This document shows positions 26,616 to 37,300 of a stretch of 64,000 bases of DNA, in pieces. Below the pieces are notes generated by a model, which was not told the DNA's origin, made no database searches, and saw nothing but the letters and a program-made list of their open reading frames with translations. Where the stretch lies: positions 1 to 64,000 of the forward strand of contig JAKRSH010000031.1 of assembly GCA_022402465.1 (NCBI GenBank), written 5' to 3'. Numbering within the stretch: the first letter of the stretch is position 1; each line of letters begins with the position of its first letter. The position numbers and the translations under genes are program-made. This DNA is from Leptospiraceae bacterium (GTDB lineage Bacteria > Spirochaetota > Leptospiria > Leptospirales > Leptospiraceae).

Positions 26616-27866
26616 ATGAAGCTACGAACTATTCTTAAGAATCTAGGACCAGGACTATTGTATGCAGGAGCAGCTGTTGGGGTCAGCCATTTGGTTCAAT
26701 CCACTAGGGCTGGTGCCATGTTTGGTTTTGATTTGGTACTTGCAGTCTTAATCGTAAATCTTCTCAAATATCCCTTCTTTGAAATTGGAACTAAATATAC
26801 AGTAGCTACAGGAAATGTTTTGCTAGAAGGCTACGATAACTTGGGGCGCTGGTCATTATGGGTCTTTCTTGGGATATCTGTTGGGACTATGTTTATTATC
26901 ATTGCCGTTGTTACTATGGTAACCGCTGGATTGGTTCATAACCTAACGGGCATTGAATTCAAGCTATGGCAATGGAGTGCCATTATTTTAGGTTTTTGTA
27001 TTGTGGTCTTGGTGGCAGGGAAGTATAAATTTCTAGATTCCGTCATTCGCCTTGTAATCTTGCTTCTAACTATCTCTACTTTTATTTCTCTATGCTTAGC
27101 AATTTATGCATCCCCTGAGCAAGTGGTAGCAAGGACACACTTTGATGTCTTTTCTTCTGTGGATGTCCTATTTCTAGTCGCCTTACTTGGTTGGATGCCC
27201 ATACCTATAGAGGCGGCCGTCTGGCAATCGGATTGGACTCTCGCTGCCAAGGAGGAGAGAGGTTCCATGCCAAGTATGCAGATGGCTTTGATTGATTTTA
27301 AAGTCGGTTATTGGGGAACAACAGTTCTTGCTCTCGCCTTTCTTTCCTTAGGTGCTATAATGATGCATGGATCTGGTACTGAATTTTCAGCGAATGCTGT
27401 AACTTTTTCGGATCAATTGGTTCAACTGATTAGTAAGAACTTAGGACTTTGGGCTTACCCCTTCATTGCAACAGCTGCCTTTCTTACCATGTTTAGTACA
27501 TCCATTACTTGCATAGACGCCTATCCTAGAGTGGTAGCAAGAACTTGGAAGATTTTATATCCAAATCAAATCAAGGATCTCGACAAGGCTTATTGGGTAT
27601 TGATAGTTCTGGTTGCACTTGGTGCTGTAGCCATTTTAATTTTCTTCCAAGAGAGTATGAAGACTATGGTGGATTTTGCAACTACAATATCTTTTGTTAC
27701 AGCACCCATCATTGCATTTATACATTTTAAAATCTCTAAGTCTAAAGAAATCCAAGAAAAGTATCCAAGTTCTAATCTATCTAAAGTGGTATCTTGGCTT
27801 GGACTTGTTTTTTTAACAGTCTTTGCCTTGTACTATTGCTATATCCAAATTTCCAAAAGTCTTTGA
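26616..27866 (+). CDS. Nramp-family-like metal ion transporter, divergent binding site
   Basis: The 416-residue protein has about 11 membrane helices and an overall Nramp (SLC11) pattern, beginning LGPGLLYAGAAVGVSHLVQSTRAG. In canonical Nramp proteins helix 1 carries D-P-G-N, which binds Mn or Fe. Here that position reads AAVGVSHLV, with no Asp-Pro-Gly-Asn, and the helix 6 Met-Pro-His motif reads WMPIPIEA. The substrate may therefore differ from Mn2+/Fe2+, or the ion may be bound differently. The stop is one base before the ATG of the NhaC-like gene, so the two transporters are co-translated. Confidence 0.75.
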   Translation: MKLRTILKNLGPGLLYAGAAVGVSHLVQSTRAGAMFGFDLVLAVLIVNLLKYPFFEIGTKYTVATGNVLLEGYDNLGRWSLWVFLGISVGTMFIIIAVVTMVTAGLVHNLTGIEFKLWQWSAIILGFCIVVLVAGKYKFLDSVIRLVILLLTISTFISLCLAIYASPEQVVARTHFDVFSSVDVLFLVALLGWMPIPIEAAVWQSDWTLAAKEERGSMPSMQMALIDFKVGYWGTTVLALAFLSLGAIMMHGSGTEFSANAVTFSDQLVQLISKNLGLWAYPFIATAAFLTMFSTSITCIDAYPRVVARTWKILYPNQIKDLDKAYWVLIVLVALGAVAILIFFQESMKTMVDFATTISFVTAPIIAFIHFKISKSKEIQEKYPSSNLSKVVSWLGLVFLTVFALYYCYIQISKSL

Positions 27867-27867
27867 A

Positions 27868-29253
27868 ATGAGTCTTGGAAGTGCAATCTTTCCAGTATTT
27901 GTTCTCATCATAGGACTTATTGTAAGCATTCATTTATGGGGTAAGGATTCTATCCAAGGTCCTAGTCAATTTTTTTTGTTGTTCGCAGGATTTATAGCAA
28001 TCTTCTATCAGCTTGCATCTGCTATACGGAATAGGACCTTTAGAATTTTTGGCAGAAAGCTATATTCTGCCATCATAGAAAATATTAAAAACGTAAGCAT
28101 CGCAATATGGATTTTGTTTTTAGTGGGCGCATTGATAGGCTCTTGGTCCGTTTCTGGGATTCTACCTGGAATGATCTTGCTTGGGCTTAAGACCATACGT
28201 CCAGATTTATTTTTAGTGGGTGCCTGCTTGGCTTGTTCTTTGGTGTCTCTTGCTTCTGGGAGTTCCTGGTCAACGGTTGGAACCATAGGGCTTGCACTTA
28301 TGGGGCTTGGCAAAGTTTGGGATTTTCCACCGGGGCTAGTAGCTGGTGCAATTCTATCTGGTGCTTACTTCGGGGACAAAATGTCCGCACTCTCCGACAC
28401 AACTAATCTGGCTTCTGGGATTTGTAGGATCCCGCTTTCCGCTCATATTCGCTTTATGTTGCCGACTACTTCTCTTTCAATTCTACTAAGCCTTCTGATT
28501 TATGCAATCTTAGGCTTTCAATTTGAGCCATCTAGTCTAGAAAACTTAGAATTAGAATCAACTCTAGAATCAGCCTTTCCACTTTATTATCCCAGTTTTC
28601 TTGTTCCTATCTTTGTAATTCTATTCGTTTCTTTGGGATTACCTGCTATCCCTTGCTTATCGATAGGAGTTCTTGGCGGTGTCCTGATTTCTATTGGAAT
28701 TCGAGCCCAGGATTCTACTAAGGTTTTAGATTCCTTAGTTTTTGGATACAAATCAACATTAGGTGATAGTTCCCTTGATGAATTGCTATCGGGTGGAGGA
28801 GTTCTCGCAATGTTACCGACTGTTGTCTTGATTCTTTCAGCTATGGTCTTTGGTGCTTGTATGGAATTCTCAGGGAAGATGGATCGTATCATATCTGAAA
28901 TTCTAAAAATTGCAACTAGCCCAAGGAAATTACTCTATTCTACTATGGGATTCTGTATTTTTGCAAATTTAAGCACTTCAGACCAATATCTATCTGTAGT
29001 AATTCCGGGCAAAACTCTCAAACCAAGTTATGAAAAAATGAGTATGGATCTTCGTTATCTTTCTCGTACCTTGGAGGATTCTGGAACTATAACTTCTGTT
29101 CTAATACCATGGAATTCATGTGGGGTTTTTATGAGCACTAGCTTAGGAATTTTAACCTTGGCATATTTACCTTTTTGTTTTTTTCATTGGATTCATCTTA
29201 GCATTACCATATTCAACATAGGAAAAAAAGATAATTTTTCTGTGATAGAATGA
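27868..29253 (+). CDS. Na+/H+ antiporter, NhaC-like
   Basis: The 461-residue membrane protein has about 11-12 helices and NhaC/YqkI-type motifs: SWSTVGTIGLALMGLG (~131-146), GAYFGDKMSALSDTTNLASG (~162-181) and a second repeat half with PWNSCG near residue 413. The GDK.SPLSDTT-like motif is the family hallmark (Na+/H+ or malate/lactate antiport). The ATG at 27868 begins one base after the Nramp-like stop. An upstream in-frame start at 27823 would run into that gene and is less likely. It may provide sodium or proton exchange alongside the neighbouring metal transporter. Confidence 0.82.
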   Translation: MSLGSAIFPVFVLIIGLIVSIHLWGKDSIQGPSQFFLLFAGFIAIFYQLASAIRNRTFRIFGRKLYSAIIENIKNVSIAIWILFLVGALIGSWSVSGILPGMILLGLKTIRPDLFLVGACLACSLVSLASGSSWSTVGTIGLALMGLGKVWDFPPGLVAGAILSGAYFGDKMSALSDTTNLASGICRIPLSAHIRFMLPTTSLSILLSLLIYAILGFQFEPSSLENLELESTLESAFPLYYPSFLVPIFVILFVSLGLPAIPCLSIGVLGGVLISIGIRAQDSTKVLDSLVFGYKSTLGDSSLDELLSGGGVLAMLPTVVLILSAMVFGACMEFSGKMDRIISEILKIATSPRKLLYSTMGFCIFANLSTSDQYLSVVIPGKTLKPSYEKMSMDLRYLSRTLEDSGTITSVLIPWNSCGVFMSTSLGILTLAYLPFCFFHWIHLSITIFNIGKKDNFSVIE

Positions 29254-29269
29254 AGTAAATCTCAACTAC

Positions 29270-29327
29270 ATAGGCAGATAAGAAAATTTATCATTTGACA
29301 AAAAAATGTTAAATTCAATCTGCCTAT
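29270..29327 (+). repeat. Perfect 10-bp inverted repeat flanking the start region of the 29328 gene
   Basis: ATAGGCAGAT (29270-29279) and ATCTGCCTAT (29318-29327) are perfect inverted copies separated by 38 bases, and the ATG at 29328 follows the second arm directly. The right arm occupies the place where a ribosome-binding site would be, and no Shine-Dalgarno is present. TTGACA (29295-29300) lies in the loop. It could be an RNA hairpin that hides the start or a pair of protein-binding half-sites. Confidence 0.55.
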
Positions 29328-30200
29328 ATGAACAATGATTATACTAAACTTAAAACTATGTCCGAACAAGTTGTCCATGCCTACTCGACGTATCTTCATC
29401 TTGGAGATAATCGTCGTTTCAAAGAAATTGCACCCTATTTTATGAGGCAATATGTTCAGAGTTTATATAAAGATGAAGACCGCTCCTCTGAAGCATATAT
29501 CCGCTGTTATGAGAGAATAGAGCACTTCTTGCAGAAGTACGAACACAGCTTTAAAACAGAAACAAATCATCTTCTTCCCTACCTGAAGCGTTGTGCTATC
29601 AATCAGTATCTGAATGTTCGTAAGGCTGAACTTAAGCTAGTTCGAGAGCTTCCCACGGTGGTCTTTGACGATGAATATTCACAGCCCAATCCAGGGTATA
29701 GTCTTGTGCCGAAAGAAAGTAGAAAGTTACTTTTAGAATCCCTGAAAAAGGATGATCCGAAATTTGCAGTAGCTTTTAGTCTGAAATTTGATTTGCCCAT
29801 GCCTGCTGAATCTTTGGAATTTTTATACCAGGAACTTGCTCGGAGAGGGATTTCCCAAAGAGACTTTTGGGAGAGTCACAGACTGAAGCGAATGAAATGG
29901 AAATCCACAAAGCAACAACATCTTTCTCGCATCAACCATCTCAACCAAAAAATCATGGACCAACCTTTCTCTACGAATAAAATCAAATGGAAGCATTATA
30001 AGCAAAACCGACTGAGGTCTCTGGATTATCATATGGTCGTGGGCCTTTATAGTTACTCAGAACTAGGGGACTTATTAAAAATGACGCCTGAATCCTTGGC
30101 AAGGTGTCTAAGGTATCGAACTATAAAATGGAAAAGGACTTGGGAGAATTCAAAAGAAGCTGTTTTTGGAAAAAAATCGCATAAAATCTTCTCTAAATAA
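29328..30200 (+). CDS. Unrecognised protein, possible distant sigma-factor-like
   Basis: This basic 290-residue protein has no signal peptide or membrane segment. Residues ~52-100 (SSEAYIRCYERIEHFLQKY ... LLPYLKRCAINQYLNVRKAE) have the rhythm of sigma-70 region 2: a helical block, then L-x-x-Y-L-x-R-x-A-x-N-x-x-L. Residues ~245-273 (YSELGDLLKMTPESLARCLRYR) could be a helix-turn-helix. The middle is rich in Lys, Trp and His (MKWKSTKQQHLSRINHLNQK), suggesting nucleic-acid binding. This is a weak, pattern-only assignment. The STAS protein 90 bp downstream belongs to the class that controls sigma factors through partner switching, which supports it. Start could be ATG 29328 or ATG 29358. Confidence 0.5.
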   Translation: MNNDYTKLKTMSEQVVHAYSTYLHLGDNRRFKEIAPYFMRQYVQSLYKDEDRSSEAYIRCYERIEHFLQKYEHSFKTETNHLLPYLKRCAINQYLNVRKAELKLVRELPTVVFDDEYSQPNPGYSLVPKESRKLLLESLKKDDPKFAVAFSLKFDLPMPAESLEFLYQELARRGISQRDFWESHRLKRMKWKSTKQQHLSRINHLNQKIMDQPFSTNKIKWKHYKQNRLRSLDYHMVVGLYSYSELGDLLKMTPESLARCLRYRTIKWKRTWENSKEAVFGKKSHKIFSK

Positions 30201-30290
30201 TAAAAGAGTTTTTTTTTAATGAGGTTAAAAAATAGTTTACAGAGTCGTCGTTTGGAATAAATTAATCTCGCAAAACACAAAAATAGGGTT

Positions 30291-30632
30291 ATGAAAATAA
30301 AAGTTACTAGTAAAAATGATGTTCATATTATAAAAATTGAAGGCGCTATCAAGGCTGGAAATGAATTTGAATTGGGTGAGAAAATCGAATTGTACATCAA
30401 GAAGGGAGAGGTGCCTAAATTTATTGTTGATTTAAAGAAGGTTCCTTTTATCAATTCAGCTGGACTTGGAACTTTTTTAAACATTTTCAAGCATATCGAT
30501 GGTTTGAATGGAAGAATTGTTTTTGCAAATTTGAACTCAGATATCGAAAATCTTATGGAAATCACCAAACTCGCTAGTATTTTTGAAATTTATAAGACTC
30601 TTGAGGAAGCTATAGAATCCTTCGAATACTAA
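30291..30632 (+). CDS. STAS-domain anti-sigma factor antagonist
   Basis: The 113-residue single-domain STAS protein has the phosphorylation motif FINSAGLGTFLN, with Ser56 as the expected target. In partner switching, the unphosphorylated antagonist binds an anti-sigma kinase and frees a sigma factor, and a SpoIIE-type phosphatase removes the phosphate. Two SpoIIE phosphatases are in this window (20640-23903 and 48040-49434), but no RsbW-like anti-sigma kinase is. A start ATG at 30291 follows AGGGTT. The gene sits between the possible sigma-like gene and the AsmA-like gene, all on one strand. Confidence 0.9.
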   Translation: MKIKVTSKNDVHIIKIEGAIKAGNEFELGEKIELYIKKGEVPKFIVDLKKVPFINSAGLGTFLNIFKHIDGLNGRIVFANLNSDIENLMEITKLASIFEIYKTLEEAIESFEY

Positions 30633-30676
30633 AATTCGATTTTTCTTTCTGAGTCCTGAATCGTCTTGGTAACAAT

Positions 30677-33600
30677 ATGGTATCGAAGATCCTATTTTGG
30701 ATAAGAAAGAAAAGAATCTATATCCCCTTTCTATTCATATTCTTTTATAAACTTATATTCAATAGTATTACAGGACAAATTCTTCTAGACAAGGGATTTC
30801 AAATTTTTGCAGAGCAAGGACGTCTCCACGCAAATGTTCGAACATTTTCTCTTTTCTATGGAATTGAAATAGAAGACATTATCCTGAATGCAGGGCCTAG
30901 GTTTCAATCCCAAGAAATCTTCTCTGCGCAAGCTCTGCGCCTGCGCTATAATCTTCCCTATTTATTTTTTCTTAGAGCAAAAGTCTCCGAGATTGCCTTA
31001 GTAAATGCAAAAGTACAGCTAACAAAAGCAGGTGAAATTTGGAATTTTGAAGAAGTTTTTCCTCCATCCACTGAAGCTACAATAGAACCTATTCCAGAAT
31101 TCGTAGAAGAATCTGAGCCATCAGAATCTCTTTTCCTGGGTCTACCTGTCAGTGCTTATGCGCAAATCAATTTGGAAAATGTTTCTTTTCAGATGAAGGA
31201 TCTTTCCTATGCTTCGCCTTTGGATTTGGGCTTTCGAGATTTGAATTTGCATTTCGAATTGGATACAAATCGTTTTATCCAAATTCCTTATAACCTAGAT
31301 GCCTTAGATCTTATTGATCAGATTCATTTGGAATTAAATCCTAAGGCTGCACTTTTAACTTGGTACAAAGATTCAAAGATTCAATTTGAAGCTCCCCTAG
31401 ATATGAGTCTAGTTCTACATTCAAGTAAGACTGATCCGTTTAGCCTAGAATCTAAATTAAAGTTAGGTGGAGATAATCTTATCATTCAGAGAAATAATAG
31501 ACTTCCTCTGCTTGTGAAGATGATCTTAGCTTATGATCTGAAATTTATTCCTGAAGAGGATAGAATTTTACTCAAAGATTTAAGTTGTGTGTTTCAAAAT
31601 GATACATGGTTTCACATTAAAGGAGACCTTAACCAAATCTCTTCCAAGCAAAGGTCAATGAATCTTACTTTGAGTGACTCTGACATCTATCTCGAACCAC
31701 TTTCTAGAGTTCTAGAGGAATTGCCCATTCCTCCCATGAAGTTAGGTGGTAGAATACAATTGAGCCCTTTAATTGCTAAGGGACGCTTAGAAGATTTACA
31801 ATTAGAATGGAAGCTTAAAGCCAGAGATGTGTATTTCCAGAAGAATGGAAAGCAACATAAGTCTCAGTTTTTAGATTTAGAAACTAGGGCTAATTTAGAT
31901 CTAGTCTCCCAAGAGAAACCTAGTGCAGAAAGACCCTTGCCACTTCTTAAATCGATTTACATAGATACTCTCAAGGCGGAGTACAACGGAATCCTTGCTA
32001 ATCTATCAGGCAGTTTGGGTTCGAATATTCCTATAGATTTAGAATTGAATTTAGATAAACTTGAACTAGGACTTTTTGTTTCGAATCTATCAGGACTATT
32101 AAAAGCGAATCTAAATGTTCGAGCAGAGAATTTTGCAAATATCAATGCGGACTTGAATGCAGCCCTTAGTTTTTTTCGATTTACTATGGATAGAAGTCGA
32201 TCGGGCAATTCTTTTTCAAAAATATCTGCTAAGGCTGATCTTCAATTCAATGAGCCTTTTCAAGTCTCCAAGATTGCTATTCAAGGCTTGGATCTAGGAA
32301 CGAAGAATGCCCAAAGTGCAGAAGCACTCTCCCTTAAATCCTCTGCAATTGTGTCTTTGGGAGAGGCAATTGTTATTGATTTAAAACAAACAAATATTAA
32401 TACAAACCTTGCTAATCTAAGTTTGATACTGCCGCTTACCTTAAAGGAGAAAGTTGCTCCCATAGAATCTTCCTTAGGCGCTGTGATTAAGCTTGGGATC
32501 AATGGTTTTTTTGATATAGGAAATGGAAACTATAAGGGCAATTTAACATCCATTATACCTGGAATTGAACTCAGGGATTTGGTTGGAAATTTTGCTCTTC
32601 GTATGCCAGCGGGTGAGGGTTCCAAAATTTTCTTGGATAATCTACAGTTTCGTGCTTATCAAAACGCACTTGGATTCAATGCAAGTGGCAAATTGGAAAA
32701 GCGAAATACTAAAGATAAACCTCCTTTAGGTGATTATTTCGGAGATTTGAAACTAAAGCTATTTCTGAACTCCAGCTTAGAAAGTTACATAGCAAAGGGA
32801 TTGAGCTACCGCGGGAATATGTACATGGATCTTAATATAAAAGACTATGATATAACGGGTGACTTTATCTCTAATAATTCTAAGATAATTTTTAATAATG
32901 GATCTTGTCCAGGAAGTTCTTGTAAGATTTTTCTAGTAGATACCTTAAATGCAGAAGTACCTGTCCATCACGATCTTTCCATAGGTTCCACTCGGGAATT
33001 AATAGAGGGAGATAAATCTCGGTTTATTAAAACGTATGGACGTGTCCCTAAAGATAATTTTACCATACAACAAGTGCTAGGCTCTCATCCCTCTATAGAA
33101 GGTGCTCCCTTTGCTTATGTAAAATCATCTGGTTCCTATCCTGGGCTAACATCTAGAATCCAATATAAGGAAAATTATCTTTTCATAGATGGAATTCGTT
33201 TATCGCTCTTGGATGGTATGGTTTATGGGAAAGATTTCATAGTCAATGTTGGTTCTGGTGATTTAGAAAAGATGGAATATATGGGTAGTCTGCAGGTTCG
33301 TGATATTGATTTGAGGCAGCTTCTTTCCAAAGATGCCCAAGGAAAGATTGATGATGGAAAGATAAAAGCAGATCTAAATCTTTCTGGGGTTAATTTAGAT
33401 GATCCCATTCCCAATATTAATTTGTACTTTAGTATTTTTCAAATAGGTAGAGATTTTGGTAAGAGTGCAATGAATGTAATTTCTACAAAAGGTGCCATTA
33501 TGGATTTTATTATTGATAGTTATGCGGTAGATAAGGTAGAAGTTGAACTTTCTAAGGGCTTGGTTTATGCTGATGTTCTCTTTAAGAAGTCGATTCTTTC

Positions 33601-33700
33601 CTATGTAGTAAGTTTGGAGGACAGTAAGATTTCTCAACAAAGAATGCCTTTGGCGAATTTTCTCAAACGTGCCGGTTCAGAGATCTCAACATATAAGTAA
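30677..33700 (+). CDS. AsmA-like / YdbH-like envelope protein
   Basis: The 1007-residue protein has one N-terminal membrane anchor (~13-35, IYIPFLFIFFYKLIFNSI). The long remainder has alternating beta-strand patterns (L-x-L-x-x-D-x-L-x-L), as in AsmA, TamB and YdbH bridge proteins that form lipid-carrying grooves between the inner and outer membranes. The C-terminal part (~850-1000, MGSLQVRDIDLRQLLS ... GVNLDDPIPNINLYF) fits the AsmA/YdbH C-terminal region. The next gene, starting at the base after its stop, encodes a DUF1318 protein, the family of E. coli YdbL, which is co-operonic with ydbH. A role in phospholipid transport to the outer membrane is inferred from this. Confidence 0.75.
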   Translation: MVSKILFWIRKKRIYIPFLFIFFYKLIFNSITGQILLDKGFQIFAEQGRLHANVRTFSLFYGIEIEDIILNAGPRFQSQEIFSAQALRLRYNLPYLFFLRAKVSEIALVNAKVQLTKAGEIWNFEEVFPPSTEATIEPIPEFVEESEPSESLFLGLPVSAYAQINLENVSFQMKDLSYASPLDLGFRDLNLHFELDTNRFIQIPYNLDALDLIDQIHLELNPKAALLTWYKDSKIQFEAPLDMSLVLHSSKTDPFSLESKLKLGGDNLIIQRNNRLPLLVKMILAYDLKFIPEEDRILLKDLSCVFQNDTWFHIKGDLNQISSKQRSMNLTLSDSDIYLEPLSRVLEELPIPPMKLGGRIQLSPLIAKGRLEDLQLEWKLKARDVYFQKNGKQHKSQFLDLETRANLDLVSQEKPSAERPLPLLKSIYIDTLKAEYNGILANLSGSLGSNIPIDLELNLDKLELGLFVSNLSGLLKANLNVRAENFANINADLNAALSFFRFTMDRSRSGNSFSKISAKADLQFNEPFQVSKIAIQGLDLGTKNAQSAEALSLKSSAIVSLGEAIVIDLKQTNINTNLANLSLILPLTLKEKVAPIESSLGAVIKLGINGFFDIGNGNYKGNLTSIIPGIELRDLVGNFALRMPAGEGSKIFLDNLQFRAYQNALGFNASGKLEKRNTKDKPPLGDYFGDLKLKLFLNSSLESYIAKGLSYRGNMYMDLNIKDYDITGDFISNNSKIIFNNGSCPGSSCKIFLVDTLNAEVPVHHDLSIGSTRELIEGDKSRFIKTYGRVPKDNFTIQQVLGSHPSIEGAPFAYVKSSGSYPGLTSRIQYKENYLFIDGIRLSLLDGMVYGKDFIVNVGSGDLEKMEYMGSLQVRDIDLRQLLSKDAQGKIDDGKIKADLNLSGVNLDDPIPNINLYFSIFQIGRDFGKSAMNVISTKGAIMDFIIDSYAVDKVEVELSKGLVYADVLFKKSILSYVVSLEDSKISQQRMPLANFLKRAGSEISTYK

Positions 33701-34327
33701 ATGAATCTTAAAAAATTGAATACTAAAAGTAACATCACTCGCTTTATGAAAATTGCTCTTCCAAAACCAATTGTTCTTATCATTCTTTTGTATGTTCTTA
33801 ACCAATGCAGTCTTAAGGCTCCAGCCATTACTTTTACTCAGACTCAAACAGCTTCCGAGAAGCAGATGATAGGCGAAGATAAAGAAATCGAAAAAGATGG
33901 TTGGTTGATATCTTCAATTAAATCATCATCTTCGGGATCTGATCTTTGGCAGAAGGACGATAGCACAGATTCTATTTCTGATAAAGATCTGATCATTCAA
34001 TTGAAGAAGCTTGCATACTTAATTCCAGAGATTTCTGAATGGAAGGATAAGGGCATGATAGGTGAGTCTTATGACGGAACCCTTAAGAAAAATCCCAAAG
34101 TTCCCATTTCTCCTGCAAGTAATATCAGCCGAGTAGAGCAGCTTATCGATTTGGTGAATCAGACCCGAGCGAGAGTTATAGAATCCAAGTTACTTAAAGA
34201 GAAGTTAGCAGATCCAAATGTAGATTTAGTTGATCTCAAGAAATCCTTAACACTAGTTCATTACCAGAATGTAGAACCTGGACAGTATTTCGAATCTAGT
34301 AAATCTGTTTGGGAGAAAAAGGATTAA
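33701..34327 (+). CDS. DUF1318 (YdbL-like) lipoprotein
   Basis: The 208-residue protein has a hydrophobic stretch ending in VLNQC, a relaxed spirochaetal lipobox (Cys ~36, or ~21 if ATG 33746 is the start). After a polar linker, residues ~125-208 match DUF1318: NPKVPISPASNISRVEQL, then NQTRARVIESKLL. E. coli YdbL is a small periplasmic protein encoded with YdbH and the lipoprotein YnbE; here a lipid anchor and a YdbL domain occur in one chain, so the protein could combine YnbE and YdbL roles. The start ATG touches the previous stop (TAA-ATG), and the stop is two bases before the next gene. Confidence 0.75.
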   Translation: MNLKKLNTKSNITRFMKIALPKPIVLIILLYVLNQCSLKAPAITFTQTQTASEKQMIGEDKEIEKDGWLISSIKSSSSGSDLWQKDDSTDSISDKDLIIQLKKLAYLIPEISEWKDKGMIGESYDGTLKKNPKVPISPASNISRVEQLIDLVNQTRARVIESKLLKEKLADPNVDLVDLKKSLTLVHYQNVEPGQYFESSKSVWEKKD

Positions 34328-34329
34328 GA

Positions 34330-37300
34330 ATGCTTAGACTTGTTTTCTTTGTTCTGATCTTTAGCAATTGTGTTTTATTTCAGAAGTCTCTTAAGATCAA
34401 ACCTATACCATTTCACTACCAAGAAATAAGTAAAAATTTCTTTAATCCTAAGAATGATAAACCTTTTCCATTAACAATACAAAGAGGAAATAATTTATAC
34501 AATACTACCACAGCCGATGGGAGATTTTTGTTTTATGCAACCAATAAAGAAGGGAACTTTGATATTTGGTTTAGAGACTTGAATAGCTCGATTGTAGTTC
34601 CTGTAACAGAGCACCCATCCCAAGAGTTGAAACCAGCTATTAGTCCAGATGGAAGCAAACTAGTGTTTGTATCTGAGCAATACGACTCTGAGGGAGATAT
34701 TCTTCTTCTTGAGATGGATCCTAATGAATGGGTAGAATCAATTCTCAAGGGTAAGAGATTTGTAGACCAAGATTTTAAAGTGCTTACCAATCCTGATTGG
34801 AAGAATTCCAATAGGCAGCAAAAGGTAATAGATACTGATCCAGCTTGGTTTCCTAATGGTGAACAGATTGTATTTTCTTCAGATCGATTCTCACCAGGAA
34901 CCCAGAATTTAATTCTCTTAGATCTAAGTCAAAAGAATGAAATGACTCAACTAACGATTAACGGAGGGACTTCTCCTTTTGTATCAAGAGATGGAAGGCA
35001 GATTTATTTTCTTTCATACATGGATAGCACTAATGGAGAGATCTACCGACTTGATATAAATTCAGGTAAGATCTTTCCTATCACAAAGAATGGATTTTTG
35101 AATTTTTCTCCATCCATTTCTAGCGATAATCGTTTTTTGTACTATACATCAATTCGTAAGGATACAAATGGAAACGGAGTCTTAGATGAAAGAGATAATT
35201 CTTATATTGTTCGAAGAGATTTAAATTCTGGAAATGAAAAATTCCTGAGTTCTGGAGATAATTCTATCTTTGATACCCGCTATTCAGATTTCAATGGTGG
35301 ATCTATTCTTTTCTCAGCTGCTTTTTATAATTCTATCAACATCTACTTTATCCCATACACAGGTTCTATTCCTAAGCAATCCAATATCATCGACCAATAC
35401 AACTACGCATTAGAATATGCTAATTCCAAATCAGAAGCAAGATACTTTCTTGCTTTGGATAGTGTAGAATTATTCTTCGAGTCAGATCCCTTATATTCAA
35501 TTTATCGAGCTAGAATCGATCATAAAAGGATGGAATTCTATCAAAATAATAGAAGTTTTGCTAAGCTAGAGAAGCTAAGAACTGCTATGCGAGATAGGCC
35601 TTTAGTTTCTGATTCTCTTTCTATTGCTTATGCCTTAGCCCAAGAATCTAAGTCATCACTTATAAGTCAAATCCAAGGGATAGATGGTCTTATCAAAAGG
35701 TTAGATTCCCTTGGTAGCAGTAAAGATTACTCTCAAGAAAAAGCATCCTTACTTCATCTAAGAGTTGAGCTCCAAGAAAAGAATAAAGATTTCCAATCTG
35801 CAAGACAGACTCTACTTATCATCCAAAACCTTTATCCAAATTATCATCTAATTCGTGATATCCGAAATAAATCAGGACAATACGAATTTCTCCCTGATTC
35901 TGTGGCACTTCCAAAATACTATAAAGAATCTATCCTAGCTTATGAGTCAGCTATTCAAAATGATACATCTATCAATTCCCTGATGAAATTAGAAATGAAG
36001 GATTTACTTTCTGATTGGGAGAAAAAAGTTTTCCAAGATAAAAGTTACAAAGAAGCAATCACCTTAGTTACTAAGATGGAAGAAAATCCTGAAAATCCTT
36101 TGCAGTCTACTATTTTCAAATCATACGTAAGCTTTCTGAAAGCAAAAGCATTTAGGTCTATGAGAAATCTCAATGAGAGTTCTTCCATTCTAGATACCTT
36201 GATTCCAATTCCACAGAATCTTGAGTTGGATCCTCCAGGGCAGAAGTCTGTATTTGAATATCCTGAGTTTATTAAAATCTACAAAAATCCAGCCTTAAGC
36301 TATATCCACCTAATACGATACAGCAATGCCCAAGACCAAGGAAATGGAACCTTGGCTCTTCGAAATCTGCGTATATTTATGGAATTTTACGATCCTCTGG
36401 TAAGCCCAGAGTTAAAAGAAGAAGAGTTTTCTCGATTATTTTTATATTGGGAAAACAAGGCAATCGAATATGAAAGAATTGGTGATCTCCGCCAAGCAGC
36501 TGTTCACTATTATTTCAATAATTTAGGTATGTCCTTAGCGAAATCTAAGAATATCTCTGTTGAAAAATTCTATGGTAACTATGCGGTTTATTACCAAAGA
36601 AAAATGCTTGAGACGATTTTCACCTATGGAAGAGAGCTAAGACAGAAAGAAGAAGCAGCTTTTTTAAACCAATTGAATATTCTCGGTGAAGGAAAGCTTA
36701 ATATTATAGGCAATCTTTCTGATACAGTATCCTTAATTGATAAGGTTCCCATCCCATTTCTGGACAAATTGAAACTTCTAGGTGATTTTAGAGATCTTCA
36801 GAACAAGGATGTGCTTCATGAAAATGCAACCTCACTTGCTGATTTATATTTTAACTTTCATTTAGAGAAAAATAGACCCTACCTTAATCTAGCAGTTGTT
36901 TATGGTTATGCTTATTATTTGATCAATAGAGCGGTAATAAATGAGACTGCCTTATATAAAAACAATGCAATGTCTCCCGGCAAGAAACAACAAATCTTAG
37001 AGAACTTCAAAAAGGCAGAGTATGAGCTAAGATGGATATTATTTTCAGATCCAACTTTCCCTGATGCCTACCAGCTTTTAGGTTGGCTCTACCAATACAT
37101 AGATATCATTAAGACCAAACGTTTAGATCAAGAAGGAATCACTGAAGAAGAAAGATATGATAGTTTGTATGCTAAACATTTTCCAGAGAAAAACTTTGAA
37201 GAAAATGTGGAGCTTTATTCTCAAATTTTAGAATTTCTTGGAAAGGAATATAAAAATAAGAAAGTTTTATCTGATTTGAATTTGAATCTTGGAAATAATT

